DNA of 64,000 bases from Scortum barcoo (Eukaryota > Chordata > Actinopteri > Centrarchiformes > Terapontidae): assembly GCA_023238725.1 (NCBI GenBank), contig CM041548.1:15273752-15337751 (forward strand), read 5' to 3'. This document shows, piece after piece, positions 10,101 through 24,400 of the stretch. The position numbers and the translations under genes are program-made. Below the pieces are notes generated by a model. That model was not told where the DNA came from. It did not search any database and saw only the letters and a program-made list of their open reading frames with translations. Position 1 is the first letter of the stretch. Every line of letters begins with the position of its first letter.

Positions 10101-13100
10101 ATAACCCTGATCTGGACCTGAAACAGTAACCATCAGGCCCCTAGACCACATGAAGGCAAAACAAACCAATCCTCAGCATGCCATATCTGGTGCTACAAAA
10201 TAAATGATCATCTTGACAAATAGCTTCCCTGAGAGTTCGAGGCACGGAGGCACGGTGATCAATGTTGAGTCGAGGTGCCGTCTTACTCAACAGGCTCATT
10301 AACCGCCAGGTTGGTCTGTGTGGGCGTGAGCAGATGCAGCCAGAGCTGGAGGTGATTCCCTGAGGGGCAGTGAAGAACCCTGACACCCTACAGGGAAAAG
10401 GGTGTAGATATTTAGTTGCAGCAAAGGGAATTGTTATGGAGAAGTGACGCAAAGAGAAAGAGTGATGCAAAGTGTGAAGAATATTACTGTAGGGAAGAAG
10501 TGGGCGTGATGGAGAGACTGTGGCGGAATGGAAGGAGAACATGCTGGAAAGGTGGAAATTGGAGCAGTCTTGTCGGAGGAGAAAGCGAGGGAAAGATTGA
10601 TTGAGTTGGCCAAAAGTCAGGGAGGGTGAAAGAGAGCGCAGGTTTTACCGGATATGGAAGTTAGGTTATTTGGCCAAATGTGTTGTAGCTGCTGTTTTCT
10701 GAGGAGATGATAGCCTCGGGAGTTGATCCGTGTTAATGTGGACACAGGCTGGGTCATTCATGTGGACCAGTGCTCAGAGACAATAGCACCCGCCTTTCAC
10801 CTGCAACACGGCACAGGCGGAGCTTGCAGGAGACAAGTGGATTTGATACATGATTACATGCACGTCCGTCTGCCTGCAGCTCCGGCTCTGGGCTGTCTCT
10901 GCGATTTTGCATACAAATGCATCTTATTCACCAGCATTCAATTCATTCTTTCACATTAATTATACCACACACTTGCCTCAAACAGCATTAGATGGCGTGT
11001 AGTTTTTCCCTGGTTGCAGTTATGTTAAATGAGAACGTATGAATAACACTGATTTTTTAAAATGTTTTTGAATTAAATATGTCTTTCCTTCTCTAATGAG
11101 GCATTCCTCTCGCCAGCTATTCAAGTTGTTTGTGAACATTTGAATGCATGATATTCTTTATCTGCCGGCATCCAGAAGATTAGTTTGAAGAACAGTGCTT
11201 TTAAAGGGATAGTTAACTTGACATTATCACCTGGCTTCATTATGCTGTAGATCTGCAGTGGTGTCTCAGAGCTTATTGGTCTGCTAAGCTGTGTGCTGGC
11301 CATTTTTAGCTCAGTGGAATCTGCTATGAGTCACATAAATGGATGGGGAAACACTGAAAGGATGTTTAATGGTTCACATGGATCCAAGAGTGGGTGTGCG
11401 ATCAATACATTTATATGGTATGGGAAGGTGAATGGACCCTAGCCAAACAAAAACACAACAAGGTTGCTTTTTGAGCGGCAATCAATCTTGGTGCATCAGG
11501 TGATCAATGTCCAAATGCATTTTTAATTGGATTTCACGGTGTCAGTAAATTGCCATGAAGTATTTAGAGCTGAGGTCGGGAAGCTCAGATCAAGTATTGC
11601 CTTGGACCAGCATGCTTGAGAATTGATTATTACGGGCTTGTCAGTCACTGCTCCGGGGTTCATGCTACACGGAGGCCTTAACTATATCTACACCAAACAC
11701 GGCCTTGGTATAGCAGTAGCGGCAGTGAAGGTTAAAAAAACATGGAGCCGAGCTAGATGAAAGATATGTCTATGAGACTTAAACAAACTATAACTTATTC
11801 CTCCACAATATAAAAATGAAAGTTTTTTTCATCAGAGTGTACATTGTTATTCTGTCTGCTTCAGAGATTCAAAGGTTAGGTGAGAACATCAGTATATTGT
11901 ATATTTTTGGTGAATGTCTCACTGTTCTTCTGCTTAACACAGCAAGCAAAGGTAAAAAAAACACTTTATCACTTTATCAACCTGGAATTTAATCGATATG
12001 AACCGAAGGGAAATTTTCAAAACTTTGACCACACTGCCATAATAAAGTCTCCCATCTTGGTGTTTCTACCTCTTTATCTTCTCTGGTCCCTCAAGGGGTC
12101 TGAGGCACCCCAAGCCTTCTCAACTTCATTATAATGAGGGATCGGCAGGTTTGGTGGGCCATTATAGGCTATTCACGGGCTCTGATGGGAAAGAGCCATG
12201 GGACTCATTTGGAGCTACGACAGGTAAGGGCGATTGCTACTTTCGCGGGATGAGTCCAAAGAAAAACATAGTTAGGCCAGTCATTCGCCATCAAAAGCCA
12301 TTAGCATTCCTTACGCTCCAAGGTTAGAAAAACTGCACTTAACTGGCAGTAGGAACCCACAGGAGATAGTCCTGATCCCAGACAGGTAGAACCAATTTCA
12401 GACTCAATGATTTGAATGCAAATGCTTTCCACAAAGAGGGCTTTCCAACTTCCGAATGGTAGCTCCACAGTACATTACACTGGGAGTCTGCACCGCCGTG
12501 CCCGTTACCCACTGGGAAATTACATTGCTGCTATGACGGAAATGGCTGCCATGTAGGAAAAAGATCAAAGCCGTTGATAGGTGGATGGTCACTGGCTGGA
12601 GTTTGATTATTTGGGAAATGGGCCTTGTTACGCTACATCGCCTGGAAAACGATATGGCAGCCACAGCAGTTGGTCAAAATAATTTGTTTTGTTATTGAAG
12701 CAGAAGGCCTCTTCTGAGGTATGGCAATTGAGGTGGTATTTTGCACCGACCAGTACCCTCAGAGTTATCAGTGTCCCTTCATAAAAAAGGCAGCGAGTGA
12801 GGACACAGGTTTGTGCTCTGTCATATCTTGTTCTCTGTTCATTCCCTTCAGGTCTTGAGCCGTGACAGGTCTTCCCTCTAATGCTCTTGGGTGCTTAACA
12901 ACAGCGGTGTACAAGAAGTGGAAACTGTCCTCACAGCTTAGTGGATGATACGGCTCTAGTTTTCCTTTCATGTGAGGGCAATTTCGAATATGGGCAGCGT
13001 AATAATTAGGTATTCTGTTATAATTGAGATTTTTCCTATTGAAGATGTAATTATATGAAGGTCTGGGACCCTTTGGCAGCCGTCATTTCTGTAATGAGAA

Positions 13101-16100
13101 TATTTGAAGAAAATTGAAATCTCTCTCCAGTGCTCTGCGCATCCAGAATGGCTAAAAGTAATTTGACCCTTCAGCAGCAGCAGTCACCACCTCCAGTGGC
13201 TTAATGTATTCCTCTTATATTGTTAGAGGGAACATTTAAATCAGTACATCTTCAAGCGAAACTGTTCTATTACAAATATGATAGCGAAGTCTTTAGAGCT
13301 TGAAAGTGTGATGTAAGTGGATTGGACGGGAAGCTACCTACTGGCAAAGAATGAAAGTTATATTCTTGTGAGGAAGCTAGAGGGCTGTGCTGCTCAAATT
13401 TTTACATTTGCAGATATTTAAATACTCTGCCTGGTGAGGTAGCTACACAGAGATGAGAAATAAAGCACTTTTTTGGAGAGAGCAAGTAGCTGTTGGTTTT
13501 AACTCCACAGTATGACCTGTGCACAGACACTAGTTGGGATATTTAGCCAGGGTTGTCTTGGAAATGATGCATTAGTAATTTTCTGTGGAGTCACAGCTCC
13601 ATCCAGGGAAGACGATAAACAAAACACGAAATGAGTGCTACAAAATGATTGGAGAATTTGTATTACACATATAATATTGGACCAGTAACTAATTTTGTTT
13701 TCAATTACATCAAAGAAATAAGACTTTATTTCTCAATTACCATATGGATGAAAAATAGGGTGAGAAAGTACTGCCCCTTTCATCAGGACTTAACTGTGTC
13801 CCTGAGGAATATATTATCAGTATTTTAAAGTTTAATTCATTATACTTATCATTACATTGATAATTAAAGCTGAAGATGCTTATATCAGCTGATCTTACGC
13901 TAGCTAACGTTAGTGAACTACTGTATGTAGTGAGCTTGTCTGCAAAATGAAAAAAACACTTTAAGACCCTACGCGGCTCTTTAATTGCATCATTGCTGTC
14001 ACACAATTAAAATGTGCCAGATTAAAGTCAGCTGGGGGACCATCCAGAATAAACATCAACATGCATTTTTCATGATAAACAATTTTTTATAAATTGTACT
14101 TATCCAAATTAATAAACTTGAAGTACTTTGCAGCTGTTTGTGTTACATTGCTCTCTCTGTTCTTGCCCATTTGTGGTTTGTCTTTCAGTGCAGTGCAGTG
14201 GTTGTGCACTACTTTTCACCATGCACTGTGTCAATAGTTGACTATATAGGGTATGATAATTCTTACTATACATTGGGACAGCACTACAAAATGGCAAACT
14301 CACTATATTTTGGACACTGTTTTGGTCTTTGTGAACAAAAAAACCCACTTAATCCTCGCCAACGCTTTAAATATCAAAACACTGCACAGTGACATTTCAG
14401 TCCTAACACTTACTTGTGATGCACGTTCCTCAAACGACAGGGAACAGGTTCATTTTTTTGTTTTTTTTGCTACCTGACAAAGTAAATATGACATAGCTTA
14501 TTAAATCTAAAGATGAGAGGCATGCTAACAGCTTTGATTTTGTCCTTGATTTTATGGGGGACAATTGGGTGCAGGAAAGTTGCAGTGAGGGGACATTTTA
14601 TTTTTAAAGGGGTCATTGTCGCAATGGTGTGCTCTGGCTCAAACCCTGAATACTTAATACAAAGTCAGCACATCAGAGAACAACTGTAGTCAGTGGCTCC
14701 ACGCTCCTTTCTTTCCCTCCGTGTCTCCATATCTTCAAGCTCATCATTTAATCAGGTCTCGTGTTGGTCTGCATCAAAAATCTATTTGGAATTCATTTGC
14801 TGCCTTGATGTGTAAATTCAGTTATGGTTAATACATGAGGTACGGCACACGCATAATCATGTCTCTTCTCTACTCACACACGTGCATTTTCTTTTCTCTT
14901 CCTCTCACCCATTGATTTATATGGACAATATATGACTCATCTTGTGCTACTGGCATCCTCCATCAATGACGGGGGGGTGGTGGGGTTCTTTTCCTTTCCC
15001 CTCCTTTCCCATGCTCTCTCTCCCTGGATCAGTGTGTAGCGTTGGTAGGAGAAACAGGTCTACGGTGCAGTCTGTTATTTGCATTTGTTACAGCCGGGGT
15101 TTGAAGAGGGATGAGAGGGGGTGGTGCCCTGCCTGTTATCACTAAATTTTGAATGCCTCACTATTAATGACTACATTATAGAGGAAATGTGTATTGGAGA
15201 GCTAGTAGCCTACCTGCTGACCATATTCCCTTGTCAGAATTGTGCAAATTCTCCTCTGGCTATGTACCAATCTGCTGCAGTGCTTTGTTTGTTAAGGTAT
15301 TTATTTGGTTGGTTCAGCTGCTTTCCTGTAGCTTTGGGCTATGTACTGTGCGCGTTGCTTCTCACGACCATAACGGCGTGAAAGCCACGTATCTCGCTGC
15401 GCATGATATGTACTTTGTGTGTGCAGTATGTGTCAGAAAATGGCTTACATCGTGTTTTCTTCTCATGGCAGCATCCTGTGTAATGCTGCGTGGGACTGTG
15501 CCTAGACCAGCGTAGTGTGTAAAACTGGGAGACACACGGAGAAGAGCCCAGATCCTCACCATGCTGTGTGTGGGTGTATAGAATATCAATGTCCTGCTGA
15601 GCTCTCTCACTCTGTGTGTGTGTGTGTGTGTGTGTGTCTGGCTGCTTTCAGGTGGCATTTAAGGTATCCCATGTCTCATTGTTTGGGTTATTTGCGTGTA
15701 TGCGAACATGCTTGCTTGATTGATTGTTGGTGAAAGCAGAGTAACGATTGTGTCTCGTCTTTGGCCCCGTCTGTCTCTTTTGGTCAGTCCCTCCCTCACG
15801 CCTGTGTCTCCTCTCTGTTCGTTGCATTTACCTCGCGGAGCAGCAGCCCTCTCTGTCTTCCTGCCATGTCGTTTGAAGTGTTTTTGCTCAGCCTTCTGTT
15901 CCTGCTCCATTCTCACCTTGTGCGGAGTCAATGGGAAGTCCCTAAAGACCGCTTCGCTCAACCGCATTGCCGTGCGTGGGAGGAGAGTGGGCACTACCGC
16001 CCTTTTTCCTCCCTTTAATTTATTGCTCTATTGCTATTGAGAGAGTGAATCACATATATTGTGTCATTATTTAGAAATCCTGACGCTTACCGCACTTGCA

Positions 16101-18367
16101 CTTGTCTTTCTAGCACAGTGTAGCTACACATGAGAGGAGCTGTGTTTTCATTTTCTCTGCAGTCAGTGTGTGTGTGTGCGCGCTGTGTGTGTCTTTCAGT
16201 ATAGCATAAGATATACGTGTACATGCAAGAGATAGATGGTTATGATAAATAGATTTGCTTTTGCAGCACTTAAAGGGATTCTGTGCCACTTCCCAGGAGA
16301 AAGAGGAAGAAAAAGTGGTGGAAAAAAGTTACGACAAAAAATAACCAAAAGGAAGAGAAAGAAAGTGAGGTTGGGGGAGGGAAGCGATAAAAAAAAAAGA
16401 TGGAGGGGAGATGGAGGAGGGAGATATAAGGTAGCGCAGAGATGTAAAGGCAGAAAGTGGAGTGGAAGTGAGGATATGGGAGAAGGAAGGGGGGGAGGGG
16501 GTATTCATATGTAGAGGAGAGGAAGAGCCTGTATGGAGAATATTAATGGTGTGTCAGGAAGTGGAGTATCTTTAAAGGCCTCAACCTTTCTTCTGGTGCT
16601 CATGCGTACTGTATCGGAACAAGCGGCTCAAAGGCACTGCTGTAAAACCGGAAAAAGTGAACTGCATCAATGGCAGAATTGCACCCACAAACATTCATTT
16701 TCACGAGCAGTGTTTGCAGGAAACACATTGTAATGGGCACAACACCTGGAAGGGAAACCGGACTGAGAAAACACCCAGAAATTATTTTACCTGTGTAGTC
16801 TGGCAGTTTAAGAGTATTTGTTTGGCTTGATAAAACATGTTTATAAGAGGTGAGTTGTTTGTTTTTCTCTCATTATCAAAATCAGTTTGTCTGGAGGTAG
16901 AGATCTGGCCTGCAACACCCGCTCCTTTTGCTGATTTAGATACTGCAAACATTTGCTGTCTTTCTCACCTTACCTATCTGTCTCATCTCTCTATCTAGCT
17001 AGTCATCCATCGGCCTCTTTTACTCTCCTCTCCGTGTTTCTCATTCACTCTGCGTATATTTCATTCTGTATTATACGCACATACTCAAACACACTCACCG
17101 ATTTTTGAGTTGCAGCTGTGTCAGGACTCCGAAATCCCTCCCAGCACCTGTCAACGGCGGGATCTATGGCAAGAGTGAGAATAGAGGGAGCTGCAGGTGT
17201 GTGTGTGTGTGTGCACGTGTGAGAGGAGAGAATTGAGAGGAAATAAGCTGATAGAGAGAGAGAGAGAGAGAGAAAGGGAAGTGATGCTCATTTACCACAT
17301 GATGCAAGGAAGAAACACGCTGTCTTTTGTGGAAGCTTGTGTCACAGGTGACAGTCAATGACAGGCCCAAGAACAGGCCTGTCAGAGAGGCAGGAACCAA
17401 AGAGAGGAGGAAGCACGGGAAATTAATATGGTATTCCTCATATAGCAATGAAAGAGAGATGCAAAGGGAGTATAGGCGTACAGTATGGTGGTGGGGAGAA
17501 CAACAGCTGAGCATATTGTTTAGGGCTAAATGATGTAGTGAAGAGAATAACACATACAGCCTGGGGTCGCTGTTTATGATGGGAAAAGCAAGTGTGACAC
17601 ACGACGACTGCAGAAGATGGATTCCTCGTGTGGAAATTGGTCTAATACCAGGAGGTTTATTCCCTGGGAGCCCTGCCTGCCGTTAAAAACATTGTGGGTC
17701 GTGATTGAAAAAAGAGTGAGGCTGTAGATAATCAAATTCACTTGTTATTTTTTTTCCATTTGATCTAGGGTAATGTAAATTGGAACATCAAGGTTTTCTG
17801 TCAACATAAATATCTGTTAGTCTGCTAAAAGAAAGTTTACTTGTAGCTTTGTCATGATTTCCTAATATCTTTAACAACTTCTGACTTGGCATTTGCAATT
17901 CATAAAGCACGTTGTAATCCCTAATTAGCAGGCTTTAATTTCCCTAACGGGAATGAACTTTTGGTCAAATTAGAGGTTCCATTAAGTTTTGATTTTAACC
18001 TCCAGCGCCTGCTACATAGGGGTAAATTAGTGCCAAGGAAACCATATCTCTAGCTAATGTGCAGTGCCAGGAAGATAACAGCAGTTTCAAAAATGCCAGG
18101 GACATTAGCATTCCTGCATCGTGCTGCGTGTGCGAGGTCTCCGTTTTTAAATCTATAAAAAAAATAAATTGCTGTTCGTCAGCAAAAACCCTGCTCCCCC
18201 TTCCCCCTCCCCCTCGGCCTCCTCTTCATTAGACAGTTCATCAGCAATCTATCATCATATGTATTATTTATGAGCAGAGCCCAGTTCATTCTAAATACAC
18301 AGCACAGGTTTCTTTAGTTATTTAGGTTTCAGGTATATTTTCAAACTAGTGTCAGGCTTATTGTGCG

Positions 18368-18400
<33 letters not shown>

Positions 18401-21400
18401 GGAGAGAGTACTCTAAGCTTCAGAAAATGATGCTTTTCAGCTTAATGAGGACTCATTCCCTCCCAGCGTTCCCACCTCCACCCGAGCAGAGAGCCGGGGT
18501 TTGCTCCTCTGCCAGCCCCTGCTCAGTGCCTTGTATGCAAATACCCATTTACCAATCAACCTTGTGGTTCATTCTGAGGCGTTCGATATAGCTGTGGCCT
18601 CCTGCAAGGTAATTTACCCAGAATTCCTTTGACCTCCCAGGTCAGCCGGTGGAATGACACCTTTAATCACTAACCTCCAGTCAGTGTTCATGGCTACCGA
18701 ATAGACAGAGGAGGTCATGCAAAGTAAACTGTGTTTGTTTTTAGAGAAGGTACTGATGGTGGTATAATGGCACTGACTGAGCCATGACAGCCATGAATAA
18801 GTAGAATAATGTAAGAGTTGTGATGTTCACAACTCTTTTAATTTACACCTTTAAGTCTCTGATGCATGTTAAGGATGCGAATGAAAAGTTAAAATCCCTA
18901 AAACTCTTTCCATCAGTCAGTAGAACCAATAAAATTTATTGATTTAAAGTAAACATGTGTGATTGTAGCTTTTCTTTGAAAAACAAATTTATCCTGGATT
19001 TTTGGATTATTACAATTTTTGTGAGATTCTTACCCTTTTAAAACACAATTGATTCTTTTGTAAAATGAGAACTGAAGCGGGGGAAAGCGAATAAATACAA
19101 ATTAATAAGATTGGTACAGGGGCAAAACATCTTTAAACAATACCCAACCCTATTAGTGGGAGTATTTGCCTGAAAGTGTCCCAGGGTCCTCAGGAATTAA
19201 GTCCATGTTTGATCATTCACTGTTTCACGATTTACATCTAACACCAACATTCAGTGCCAGTGAAGGAAGTCATTTTGCCTGTTTATCTGACTTTCCTGCA
19301 GAAGACCAAAGTTTGAGTAATTCTGTAATCCAACCCTAACTATAGGTTATTCGCTATAACCACACTCTTTCCCTCACCTCAACTATCATGTACTGAATGT
19401 GCAGATATTGTAGTCGATATGATACTTGAACATCATTCTGCAGAATAATGACAGGGTTGAAATATCTGATTGTGAGATGCTTCAGCCTTTTTTCAACACT
19501 TACAGTCAAGGTGCCCTTGAGCAAGGCAATAAACTTTTTGATTGCTCAAGTAAGGCTGTTGGTAATGGCCTGTGGTACAGGACTGGTTTTACTGTGTGTG
19601 TAACCCTCCTCCCCTGTGACTTTAGGCCCGTGCTGTAAAACCCAGCACGGTCTGTGTAAACATCTAAAGTGTTTCACCCGACAGCCTATATGATACTATC
19701 TGAAACTCAGTCTCTTAGGTGCTTCCCTTACATACGCTCACCCACATCTTCAGCATCCAGTTACAGCCATCGGGCAGCTTACACTGAGCGTCAGTCTCTG
19801 TGCACTAAGACACCTCTCCTCACAGTTTAACACGCAAACCCAAATGCCTTTTTCTTCCATATGCCCTAAAATTTATGTCATAAGATGCACCACAAATTTG
19901 CTTGAAGATTCTTTACATCTTCTGCGTACGTCAGCCGACACACTCCCGCATGGGCCGACTCAGCTGGATTCTTAATCGTGGAGTAATTTTGAAATTGTAT
20001 TGACTATTGAGAAATTATGCAAATGGTCTAGTTCCACACCACCCCCTCCCTTTCCCCCCCCCCAAATCCACATAGAGCAATCATGACAAATTGATTAAAG
20101 TTTTGATTGGGGGAGAGTTTTTTGAATGCTGTTGAGTTATTAGTGATGTGCGTTTATAAAACTGCTAATCAACCAAAAAAGTCTTTGCACGACCTGAATA
20201 ACATAATGTTGAACTAATCAAGGAAGAAGGCGCTACACACACACGTACATGCTTGTGCACAGACAGAAAAGCCGGTAACTCTGATTCCTCTCTGTAAAGC
20301 CCTGCAGGTGTGGTCCACTCCTCCTGCGCTGTCTATTAGCACAGCCTATCATTGGTATTCATTTCCCGCTCCTAATTCCCCCACAGTATTTTTTTTCCCT
20401 CTCACTTGACAGAGGACCGTGGGTTAAACGCCGGGGGGAGTGCTCCATCACGACTAGATCTGATCCAATTAAATACAGATTTAATCAGCCCCTCAGTCGG
20501 CGAGTGAATACACAATCTGATCAGGCCGGTGGTAACTGGAGGCCCAGCAGCGATGGTTTCCATCCACGGGCCACGGGATTGGCCCGGCAGGTGAGGAGAC
20601 ACCTTGATCCTATCTGACCTGTCAATTGAGCACATCCACGTGTCTGCCAACAGTATCCACTTTTTAAGCGCTGGTGGCATGTTGAAGCAGTTCCCTTCTT
20701 CATCGCAGTGCCCACAAACCCTTTTGTTCTGATGACCCCGTAACCCACTGATTTAGCGTTGTGAGATGCTGAAGAGGCGACAGAGGCTCCTGTGGAAGAT
20801 TTGTGTGATTTATTATCGACGCCAACCCTCAATTAATTAATGATTTAGGGACTGGATTATGTCTGTGGCAGGCGGGAAGGAATCTGGAGGAGGTTAATCT
20901 TTCGTTTACTGGCAGAGAAGCGGAGCCTGTCCACCAGTGGCCGCGTAGAAAGCTGGGAGAAAACGCCCACCCCTGCCAGTGAGGGAAGATTTTTCCCTCC
21001 TTCCTCCCAAATGGCTGCAGCTGCTGATTGTTGAAACCTTTTACTCTGCAGAGAAAGCAGTCCTGTGATATGAAGTACAGCTCCCCAGTGCCCCATCAAA
21101 GTCTACTGTAACTGCTGTGTCACCTTCAGAGTTCCAAGGGAGAATTGTACATGGGGAGCTGCTGCAGAGCCTACTAATGAGAAGTCATTGGGAAATGGGT
21201 TTGCTTTTTAACATACCCCGATGTCCAGGGTCGTTTTAGTTACGACCCGAGACTTAATTACAAATCCCGCTGTTTAGTGTACAGTGGTGTGTGTCTGTGT
21301 ATGTGTGCGACTGCCAGGCTGTGACTAGATATGGCTGTGAAAAGCAGCGATTCTGGCTGTCACTCAAATGTCTAACTGTAAATAAGTCGTGCCTGCCTCG

Positions 21401-24400
21401 GTTAGCCACATCCCACACAATGCAAACATAACACACCATGGCATTAAGTGCACTGTTTAGTTTCTGAACCAAATCCAACCTGGCAAGCAGGCCGGCGTGG
21501 CTGGTGAGTTTAACAAGCTGGGGGTTTGTTCTTCATCCAGCATGCCAGTCATTTATGCTAATTCAAACAACTTCCCCCATTTTCTGCCTCTTTAATGTTT
21601 ACAGTGATGAATAATGTGCTATCAGATCGTAGCCTCATATCCTGAGTGTCATTGACATTCAAGGAATTTGCTGCAACCTTTATTGAAAAACCACAGAGGG
21701 CAGATGCCTTTGCATTATTCAGAAACGCTTATCTCAGCTTATTGTATGGTAAAACCTGCAATTAATACAAAAAAATACTTCAGTAGATCTCACACTGTTT
21801 CCCAGTGAAAGGTCTAAAGAGGCATAATTTGTTAATTACACTGTGAAATGATTCCAGGTTTTATTGTGAGCATTTCAGCCACATCCTGCCCCTGGGATGG
21901 ACATCCTTCTCTTTTCTTCCACCTCCGATCAGTAGTCTTTAATTGCCTCTTGTGTTTGGAGGAAGACTCGCCTCACTTGTTATTTCCAGGTGTAAATGAG
22001 ATGAGGAGAGAAAGGTTACCCTGAGCCCCACAAGTCTGTGCAGTCCTTCAGGGTGGTCCCAGCTCACCCCTGCCGTAGTCTGATATCTCAAACATAGCTG
22101 TGTTTGAAGTGCTCGGTTGGGTGCCTCCGCTTTCTGCACTCGGCCGAGAGTCGTGGTGCTTGTTCAACTCTGGCAGCCCCACTGTAAGTTCCTTCTTTTG
22201 TATTTGCATACCGAACAAACAGGAAATTGTGTTCATTTGTATGCAAATGTGTTTGTCCCCAAGGCTGGGATTTTGAATTAAAAGTTTTACCGTCCCATTA
22301 ATTCCAAATTACACACAGGCACTGACATGGGCTCCCCCGCCCGGCAGGGGGGTATCCGACTTGCCATCCGAACGCATCTCTGTCAGTTTAGGCTGTTTAG
22401 TTTGCCATCTGCGAAACGGAGTCGGAATTTGGATTTAATCTGGTCCACTGATTTGCAGATTGATCGTCTACGCCACGTTGCAATCTCCTCTTAATTATCT
22501 CACGAAAATATGCAAAGATTTTGGTGTGATTGATATTCGAGGATACTACGAGAGACAGACGTGCAGAGGCCTTGGAGTGGTTGACTGACAGGTTGCGAGG
22601 CACATGGTGAATGAGAGGGAGTGGTGAAGGCCGTCCACCACGCTGATGTAGCACACCTCATCAGCCCTGCTCATTAAAATACATGTACAACCTTATGAAA
22701 AATGCATGACCCCATCAATGACGTGTGGCATGTATGGCCGGATGTTGACAGTCAAGGTAATATGAAAAATTAGCACCTGCACATCGGCTCCTCATAAGGG
22801 GCTTTACATGAAGGGCCTTGTCTTTGTCTCAATGTTGCCGATCAAGCACTAACATTATTCAGCTGTTCAAACTTTTGATATAAGTGATTGAATACCTGGT
22901 TGTAATGTTAAGTAGATAGATGGACAGGATTTTGCCATTTATTTTTCAAAAATTCAAGGAATAAAGGCTGCAGTTCACTCTGTATTTTTGCAATTTGAAA
23001 CTACTCAAGGGTAGCTGTAGCTGCTAGTGGCACTCAAAATAATGAATGAGAAGGTCTGTGTGCAAGAGGAGATTAATTAATCAGAGAACCGATGGATCGA
23101 TAGACGCTCTGATCTAAATTATGCCCTCTCCAGCCTTCCTGTTTTCAGCAGTGCCAAGTTTGAGAGAGATAAAAAGGCACCAATGTAACATGGTTCCAGC
23201 TTTTTATGAGCTTTATCGTTTCAGCCTGGACCTATGGAAATACTATAAGAAAAAAGAGATGAAGGCATTTTATTTGAAGTATTACTGAATGTTCTTGCAG
23301 TATAAAGTGATAGGCCTGCTGTCACTGCGTTACTGTTCTTTTGTTCTTGTGTTCTATTGTTTTACTGCTGCCGTTATTCATTATTTATCATGATTTGCCC
23401 ACAAATAGTTCAAGACTTGTACAGTTCAGCTTGTACTTGTTCATCGGTTGTACTTGTACTGTGAATACACTGGAAGATATTTGCAAGAGTACAAATCTAA
23501 CCTGCTTTTCATAAAAGGCATTGCAGCTGCCGGTGAACATCACCACCTATGAATGTGTAAAAATGATTAATTTTTGCTCACAGAGAAACAAACATGCACA
23601 TACACACAGTGCTGTTCGCAAATTAATAATGCATGGAGCACATCTTGTACACATGCAGACTTTTGGCAGGCATCTGATGTCTCTGTGTGATGAGCCAAGG
23701 GGGACACATCATTTTTGACTCTCCAGTCAGAGAGCGATGGTGGCTGAGTGCTCTGTTGCCAGGTTTCGCTAATGAAAGGGGGGAATTTGGCTTTGTATCT
23801 TTTCAAAGACTTTAAAACGGGTTATGTTCTGTGGAGGTGGTACAGCATCTAACCTGGAAGGAGCCAATGCTTGACAGGCAAAAAAAATGACTTTGACAAC
23901 AAGACAGACTTACAATCACTAGTGTCAGCTCAATGGGGAATTCTCCTGTTTGCTAGGAAAACTCAGAGAAATAAACATATTATGGCTTAGACAAAAAGAA
24001 ACTCAACATTGCTAGAGTGTAAAATGTTTTATCAGTGATGTGCCTGAATATATTCCTTGTTTTTTTTACTACTTTTATCTCATTGAGGTTTGCAGAATAC
24101 AAGAACCTATTATTTTCCAATATAGTTTTCTAGAAAATCTGTCTCAAATAATATTCCTTTTTTCTGGTGTCCTAACAGAAAAACAAATAGCTGCCTTTTA
24201 AAAAAGAAAAAGGAAATAAACTGTGCATAAATGAAACACAATAGACCATCAACTTTCGTACTGTGTATAACAATCTCCCTGTATTGATTTTGAGTGCGTA
24301 ACACTGCTAATACTAAATTTAGCTGTGTGGGCAGTACTTTATCTCAATAATAAAACAGTATTCAGAACATCTATTCAAAGGAATTAGTTTGCACATTTCA

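Larger units (their letters stand above)
14100..17550. other. Intron 1: non-coding DNA with GT repeat and purine tract
   Basis: Holds the (TG)n run at 15613-15637, a shorter GT/GC run at 16166-16190, a purine-dominated tract (16270-16520), and a GA repeat at 17253-17272. No gene is supported. Confidence 0.5.

Noticed and set aside
17360..17383. 8-bp inverted repeat GACAGGCC/GGCCTGTC
   Set aside because: Short arms with an 8-nt spacer are expected by chance several times in 64 kb.
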